A DNA stretch of 16,132 bases from Acidobacteriota bacterium (GTDB lineage: Bacteria > Acidobacteriota > Blastocatellia > Pyrinomonadales > Pyrinomonadaceae), in assembly GCA_023391155.1 (NCBI GenBank), contig JAEWBM010000037.1:1-16132 (forward strand), in the 5' to 3' direction. The notes beneath the pieces are model-generated. The model saw nothing but the letters and a program-made list of their open reading frames with translations. It made no database searches and was not told the origin of the DNA. The translations under genes were made by a program, and so were the position numbers. Shown here in pieces: positions 12,350 to 16,132 of the stretch (the stretch's first letter is position 1; every line of letters starts with the position of its first letter).

Positions 12350-13171
12350 ATGGAAATTCATCAGGCGTATGCAGAGCGCGGGCCGGAGACGGTCCCTTAT
12401 CTGCCGGGATCAAACGGCGCTCTGCCGAGGCCAACCACAGCCAAGCTCAACGGGGCGACGGACCCGGTCATTTCCAGCAACAATCAAGTTTTAAATTCAC
12501 TTCCACATGATCATTTCGCCGCCTTGAGGGCGTCTTTGCGGCGGGTCAAATTAAAAAAGGAACAGTTCTTATTTCAACAGGACGACGAGATCGGCCAGAT
12601 CTACTTTCCCGAGACCGCCGTTGTTTCGGAATTCAAGATGCTCGACGACGGCCGGATGGTGGAGGTTGCGATGACGGGCAGTGAAGGGGCTGTGGGCCTC
12701 TGTGTCATGTGCCGAGCCTCGCGCACCGTAAACTGTGTTCAGGTCTCCCAACCGGGCCTCGCAGTTAAATTGGACCTCGCGGACTTTGAAAGGACAGTTC
12801 GGATTCACGGGGATCTTCGCCAATATTTCTTACCATATCTAGACGGTTATATCCGCTTTATCGCGCAAAAGGCGATCTGCAATATGTATCACTCGGTCGA
12901 AGAGCGATTCTGCACATGGCTCTTAATGCTGCACGATCGGTGCCGAAAGCCGACGCTCAAGCTTACGCATGAGCAGATAGCGCGGACGCTAGGCGTTTAC
13001 CGGCCAAGCGTAACCTGCATCGCTCTCGAAATGAGGAAAAAGGGGATGATCGACTATTCGCGGGGCGGCATAACAATTCTCGATAGGGGAGAGATCGAAG
13101 CGGCCGCGTGCGGCTGCTATGAGGAGCTGGCACTTGCAGCATCGCCCGCCGCCGCTTCGATGATCCAATAG
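12350..13171 (+). CDS. Crp/Fnr-family transcriptional regulator
   Basis: The start is the ATG at 12350, preceded by AAGGGGG. A GTG at 12296 in frame would add 18 residues of no family character. The 273-residue protein has a poorly conserved first 45 residues, then a cyclic-nucleotide-binding-like beta barrel (about 50-150). The barrel includes LKKEQFLFQQDDEIGQIYF, TAVVSEFKMLDDGRMVEV and GSEGAVGL. A dimerisation helix follows at about 150-185. A Crp-type winged helix-turn-helix (about 205-245) ends the fold, with LTHEQIARTLGVYRPSVTCIALEMRKKG and the wing YSRGGITIL. The CRP cAMP-contact arginine and serine are not evident, and there is no Fnr N-terminal cysteine cluster, so the signal is unknown. 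Its stop codon directly abuts that of the convergent small gene. Confidence 0.9.
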   Translation: MEIHQAYAERGPETVPYLPGSNGALPRPTTAKLNGATDPVISSNNQVLNSLPHDHFAALRASLRRVKLKKEQFLFQQDDEIGQIYFPETAVVSEFKMLDDGRMVEVAMTGSEGAVGLCVMCRASRTVNCVQVSQPGLAVKLDLADFERTVRIHGDLRQYFLPYLDGYIRFIAQKAICNMYHSVEERFCTWLLMLHDRCRKPTLKLTHEQIARTLGVYRPSVTCIALEMRKKGMIDYSRGGITILDRGEIEAAACGCYEELALAASPAAASMIQ

Positions 13172-13450
13172 CTATTGCTCGATCGGTGCGTTCGAAAGCT
13201 CGACGCCGCGCTCCTTGGCGATGCCGCGGATCTTCAGCCCAAGATCATCGTCGGCCTCAAGAGCACCGTCGAGTATTCCTCGAATATTCACCGGATCTCG
13301 GCCGAGCACCACCGCGGCGGCATTTGCGTCGCCGTCAAAGGCTTCGTTGATGAAATCGGCAAGCATTTGTTTGATATTCGACGGCGCCATATCGTCGTTG
13401 GATCCGGCGGAAGCGGCAGCAGCATTGGTCTTGTTGTCGTTTGCGTTCAT
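13172..13450 (-). CDS. Small acidic protein, unrecognised
   Basis: This 92-residue protein starts with an Asn/Ala/Ser-rich, probably disordered stretch (about 1-22). A helical domain follows, IKQMLADFINEAFDGDANAAAV, then VLGRDPVNIRGILDGALEADDDLGLKIRGIAKERG. The pattern of LGRDPVNIRGILDG followed by GLKIRGIAKE loosely recalls the helical core of Xre-like domains, but this is weak and no family is claimed. It is coded on the strand opposite its neighbours. Its TAG stop sits immediately beside the Crp-type TAG, sharing the palindrome TAGCTA with no bases between. Its 5' end faces the ligase operon across a 74-bp AT-rich divergent promoter region. Codon use and composition look coding. Confidence 0.65.
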   Translation of the reverse strand: MNANDNKTNAAAASAGSNDDMAPSNIKQMLADFINEAFDGDANAAAVVLGRDPVNIRGILDGALEADDDLGLKIRGIAKERGVELSNAPIEQ

Positions 13451-13524
13451 AATTCAAAATATTATTATTAGCGGAAAGCCGTAATTGTCTTGCAGCGAAC
13501 AATTGGAGCGAATTTCACACCTTT
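13451..13524. promoter_or_regulatory. Short AT-rich divergent promoter region
   Basis: Seventy-four bases separate the minus-strand small protein start from the ligase-operon start. The left part (AAAATATTATTATTAG) is the most AT-rich stretch nearby and could carry -10 elements for either direction. The operon's ribosome binding site may be TTGGAGCG, farther from the ATG than usual. Confidence 0.4.
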
Positions 13525-14136
13525 ATGCCGCGAACACTGGTACTTTCCCTGGATGGCAACGAGATGGCGGTCAACCTCGTCCGCATCGACCGTGAAAAGC
13601 TTTACGGCTCGGTTGAGATCGAGGCTTACGACGAAAAGAAAAAACCGGCGACCGTGATGGTACTGGCTGCGGACGGCAAGACATTGATCGATAAAGGCGG
13701 GACGGGACTCGAGGTGCTGAACGCAGACGGCGACTCACTCGACCGCAGCGATCTAAAGGCAGTAAACGAAAAAGGGAAGCCGATAAAAGAGGTTCCCTCG
13801 TCCTTTGACGCGCCTAATGTTTTGAAAAAGGCGGGGGTCGAGGATTATCTGGGCTTGATCGTCAAGTCGGTCTACCTATTGGAACCTGACGACGGGACCG
13901 ATCTCGGATTGCTTTACGACAACATCTCCGACGGGCGGATCTTTAATTTCCCGTTCAGTTACCGAGGCGGCCTTAGCTATGATGCCGCCTATGTGCTGGG
14001 CTCGGAAAAGAATGCCTTTATGGTCGTTGGGACAGACGCGGAACTTGAATACCTGAAGCTGAATCAGGCCGCCGAATACGACCCGACGGACGAGGCCGAG
14101 GTAAGTGCAGACGATATCAGCTTTGACCTGCTCTAA
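13525..14136 (+). CDS. Unrecognised acidic protein, first gene of the ligase operon
   Basis: This 203-residue soluble protein has no signal peptide or membrane segment. The start ATG 13525 gives MPRTLVLSLDGNEMAVNLVRIDR. The first third looks beta-rich (YGSVEIEAYDEKKKPATVMVL), the middle has GDSLDRSDLKAVNEKGKPIKE, and the last part has YRGGLSYDAAYVLGSEKNAFMVVG. The C-terminus is strongly acidic (EYDPTDEAEVSADDISFDLL). I do not recognise a family. A phrase such as KSVYLLEPDDGTDLGLLYD vaguely recalls Ku-type proteins, but the resemblance is too weak to call. The gene is six bases upstream of the next gene and two genes before the ligase-like gene, so co-transcription and a shared role are likely. 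Confidence 0.75.
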   Translation: MPRTLVLSLDGNEMAVNLVRIDREKLYGSVEIEAYDEKKKPATVMVLAADGKTLIDKGGTGLEVLNADGDSLDRSDLKAVNEKGKPIKEVPSSFDAPNVLKKAGVEDYLGLIVKSVYLLEPDDGTDLGLLYDNISDGRIFNFPFSYRGGLSYDAAYVLGSEKNAFMVVGTDAELEYLKLNQAAEYDPTDEAEVSADDISFDLL

Positions 14137-14142
14137 GAAACT

Positions 14143-14853
14143 ATGCCGATAAACATCAGCAATGCAGAGAATCGCGATGCGGTAGTCGCTCTCGAAACGC
14201 CCCAGAGCCGCCGCGAGGTCTTTTATGTGGATCCGAAAGGCAGGCCGACGACCAACCGCCGCGTCCTCAAATCCGACGTCGAGCACGACCTCAAGAAGAT
14301 CCAGGGCCGCAAAAAGCTCAACACCCTCGCTAAGAATCTGGTCGAGGGCGACCCTGAGATAGACATTGAATCCTATGGGATGTTTCTCACCGACACATCG
14401 CGGGTTTACGTTTCCGAAAACGGCATCGCCCACTTGGTCGAAGAGTTTGAGGTGATCAAGAAGCCTGACGGCACGGTTCGCAGTAAACGGCCGCGTAAAA
14501 AGGAGCTGCAGAACATCAACACCGAATATCCTGTTCGCTGGACCGGCAAGTACATTCCAAAGGCCGAGGCGGCGTGTAAATTCGTCTTTACCAACAAAAA
14601 GCAGATCGCCCACATCAACGGCCTGACCTTCGATTTCCTTTACAGCATGGCAAAGGAACTGGCCGAGCGGGATGCTCTGCTGCTGCTAAGAGGAGGCGAG
14701 AAAGGTGATAAACCGATCGTCCTCAATCGCGGGGGCAAGCAGTATAACGCGTTCCTCGAGGGCCGTATTAAAGGCGACAGCTATTGCCTGATAATGCATC
14801 TTTCGAACATGGAGCTAAAACCGCCGGCGGAGGTGCCCGATGCCAAACGCTAA
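14143..14853 (+). CDS. Unrecognised basic protein, second gene of the ligase operon
   Basis: This 236-residue protein is rich in Lys and Arg, consistent with nucleic-acid binding. The N-terminal part has RREVFYVDPKGRPTTNRRVLKSDVEHDLKKIQG, then NTLAKNLVEGDPEIDIESYGMF. The middle has VYVSENGIAHLVEEFEVIKK and SKRPRKKELQNINTEYPVRW. The C-terminal half has KFVFTNKKQIAHINGLTFDFLYSMAKELAERDALLLLRGG, closing with GKQYNAFLEGRIKGDSY. No catalytic motif is evident and no family is recognised. It starts six bases after the first operon gene and overlaps the ligase-like gene by 14 bp, indicating tight translational coupling. An accessory role in the ligase step is inferred from position only. Confidence 0.75.
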   Translation: MPINISNAENRDAVVALETPQSRREVFYVDPKGRPTTNRRVLKSDVEHDLKKIQGRKKLNTLAKNLVEGDPEIDIESYGMFLTDTSRVYVSENGIAHLVEEFEVIKKPDGTVRSKRPRKKELQNINTEYPVRWTGKYIPKAEAACKFVFTNKKQIAHINGLTFDFLYSMAKELAERDALLLLRGGEKGDKPIVLNRGGKQYNAFLEGRIKGDSYCLIMHLSNMELKPPAEVPDAKR

Positions 14854-16132
14854 ATTCGATAAAAAAGCGTTCAAGTGCAAGCACGGCTACTGTATCGGCA
14901 AGGCAAAAGACCTCGCCGACCCCGGCCTATGGGCAAAGGCGCAGGATTACAAACGCCGGATGAGCTCCACGATGCGGGCCGTCGCCGCGCAGGACATCTC
15001 TAAACTGCCCAAGGCAAAGGGTTACGACGTTTCGCGGAAATACGACGGCGAGTTCGGGATGATGGTCTGGGACGGCGAAAACCTGATCACGGTCAATCCC
15101 GGAGCGACCGTCCGTGCCGGACTACCGTGCTTGGACGAGGCAGCCGCACTGCTCAAAAAAGCAAAGGTCAGCTCATGCATCCTCGCCGGCGAATACTACG
15201 TCATCGATGAACCGTCATCGGCCCGTATGCTGCAGCACGTCGTCGGGTTGCTACGCGGGCAAAAAAGCGAGAAGGAGCTTGAACGGATAGCGATCGCGAT
15301 GTTCGATGTGATCGAGCTCAATGGCAAAGCGGTCGGCTCGGTGGATAAGGTCGTCGGTTTTCTCGACAAGACTTTCGGTAAGGGCAAAAAGGTCCATCCC
15401 GTCGAGCACAAGACGGTCGATAAAAACGACGACCTGTTGGGCCTATTCACAGATTGGGTTATCGGCGAGGGTGCCGAGGGCATCGTCGCGCGTCACGACA
15501 AGGCCGGCTGGTTCAAGATAAAGGCCCGTCACAACCTCGATGTCGCGATCATAGGTTTTTCGGAGGGCACCGAGGGGCGAAAGGGCATGCTTCACGACCT
15601 ACTCGTTGCCGTTGTTCGCAAGGACGGCACATATCAGGAGCTTACCCGCGTCGGCGGGGGCTTTTCGGATGACGACCGCAAGAAGTTCGTGAAAGACCTC
15701 AAGAAGCGCATCGCCCCGTCTGAGTACGTCGCCGTGAACAGCGATTACGTCGCCTACGAGATGATCAAGCCCGGGCCGGTCATCGAGATCTCGTGCCTCG
15801 ATATGATCTCCGAACGCGTCCGAGGCGGCCCGGTCAACCGGATGGTGCTTGAGTGGACCGGCAAAAAATATAACGCGCTCCAGCGTATGCCGGGCGTCAG
15901 CGTGATCTCGCCCCAATTCGTTCGCATCCGCGATGACAAGGAAGCGAACCCCGACGACACAAGCATCAGCCAGATCACCGATCTGACCACGGTCTTGAAA
16001 GCGGACGAGCCCGCCGACCCCGGCCAGATGGAGGAGAGCGAGCTGATCGAGCGAACCGTTTATACCAAGACGATGCAGGACAACCTGATGGTCCGAAAGC
16101 TCCTGATCTGGAAGACGAACAAGGAGGAGAGC
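14840..16132 (+). CDS. ATP-dependent DNA ligase-like nucleotidyltransferase (3' truncated by the window)
   Basis: The frame opens at ATG 14840 (AGGTGCCCG just upstream), overlaps the previous gene by 14 bp, and stays open for 431 codons to the window edge. It shows the ATP-dependent ligase motifs in order. Motif I is RKYDGEF, with Lys67 as the adenylated lysine. Motif III lies around Glu118 (LAGEYYVID), and IIIa is MFDVIELNG (154-162). Motif IV is EGIVAR (213-218) and motif V is WFKIKAR (224-230). An OB-fold-like section follows (VGGGFSDDDRKKF, 271-283), and a motif-VI-like RIRDDK occurs at 362-367. Such enzymes seal nicks in DNA with ATP. Residues 1-55 (with FKCKHGYC) and everything past about 385 are extensions of no recognised family. 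It probably seals DNA, but RNA or capping-type substrates cannot be excluded. Confidence 0.88.
   Translation, partial: MPNAKFDKKAFKCKHGYCIGKAKDLADPGLWAKAQDYKRRMSSTMRAVAAQDISKLPKAKGYDVSRKYDGEFGMMVWDGENLITVNPGATVRAGLPCLDEAAALLKKAKVSSCILAGEYYVIDEPSSARMLQHVVGLLRGQKSEKELERIAIAMFDVIELNGKAVGSVDKVVGFLDKTFGKGKKVHPVEHKTVDKNDDLLGLFTDWVIGEGAEGIVARHDKAGWFKIKARHNLDVAIIGFSEGTEGRKGMLHDLLVAVVRKDGTYQELTRVGGGFSDDDRKKFVKDLKKRIAPSEYVAVNSDYVAYEMIKPGPVIEISCLDMISERVRGGPVNRMVLEWTGKKYNALQRMPGVSVISPQFVRIRDDKEANPDDTSISQITDLTTVLKADEPADPGQMEESELIERTVYTKTMQDNLMVRKLLIWKTNKEES

Noticed and set aside
13525..14136. Calling the first ligase-operon protein a Ku homolog
   Set aside because: Only short vague phrases resemble Ku, and there is no clear Ku-type central domain signature. 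A structural comparison would be needed.

Overview
The window looks like a chromosomal segment of a moderately GC-rich bacterium. A 2-oxoacid:ferredoxin oxidoreductase locus, RelE/ParE and HicBA toxin-antitoxin pairs, a BON-domain stress-type protein and an ATP-dependent DNA ligase-like gene together suggest an Acidobacteriota (Blastocatellia-like) genome. That placement is inference and nothing here proves it. No rRNA, tRNA, CRISPR array, insertion sequence or phage structural gene was recognised.

Positions 1-7246 (+ strand) are built around an oxidoreductase locus. It opens with the 3' end of a GltD-like FAD/NAD(P) oxidoreductase carrying two [4Fe-4S] ferredoxin motifs. It continues with a fused gamma-alpha subunit (korA-like, 3680-5644) and the thiamine-diphosphate beta subunit (korB-like, 6194-7246). 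Accessory genes interrupt the three parts: a RelE/ParE-type pair, a TRIC-family membrane protein, a DUF2695 protein, weak small ORFs, and a dihydrofolate-reductase-family gene broken by one in-frame TAG. A complete hicBA pair sits between korA and korB, and hicA overlaps korB by an ATGA.

Positions 7247-7577 lie between convergent genes. They hold a possible korB terminator, nine AGATCT palindromes spaced exactly 21 bp apart, and a strong terminator for the minus-strand operon beyond. That operon (9212 to 7578) encodes a four-helix DUF2231 membrane protein followed by a short-chain dehydrogenase with an unusual C-terminal membrane segment. A 309-bp divergent region with several inverted repeats precedes a plus-strand pair of small membrane proteins, the second SemiSWEET/PQ-loop-like.

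Positions 10356-13450 hold a Gly/Ser/Tyr-rich protein ending in a BON domain, a minus-strand cysteine hydrolase (isochorismatase family), a Crp/Fnr-type regulator, and a small acidic minus-strand protein whose stop codon abuts that of the regulator.

Positions 13525-16132 hold a tight three-gene plus-strand operon: two unrecognised proteins, then a gene with all the main nucleotidyltransferase motifs of an ATP-dependent DNA ligase, which runs off the window. This operon is the best candidate here for an undescribed system, probably in DNA end repair or nick sealing. That role is inferred from the ligase alone.
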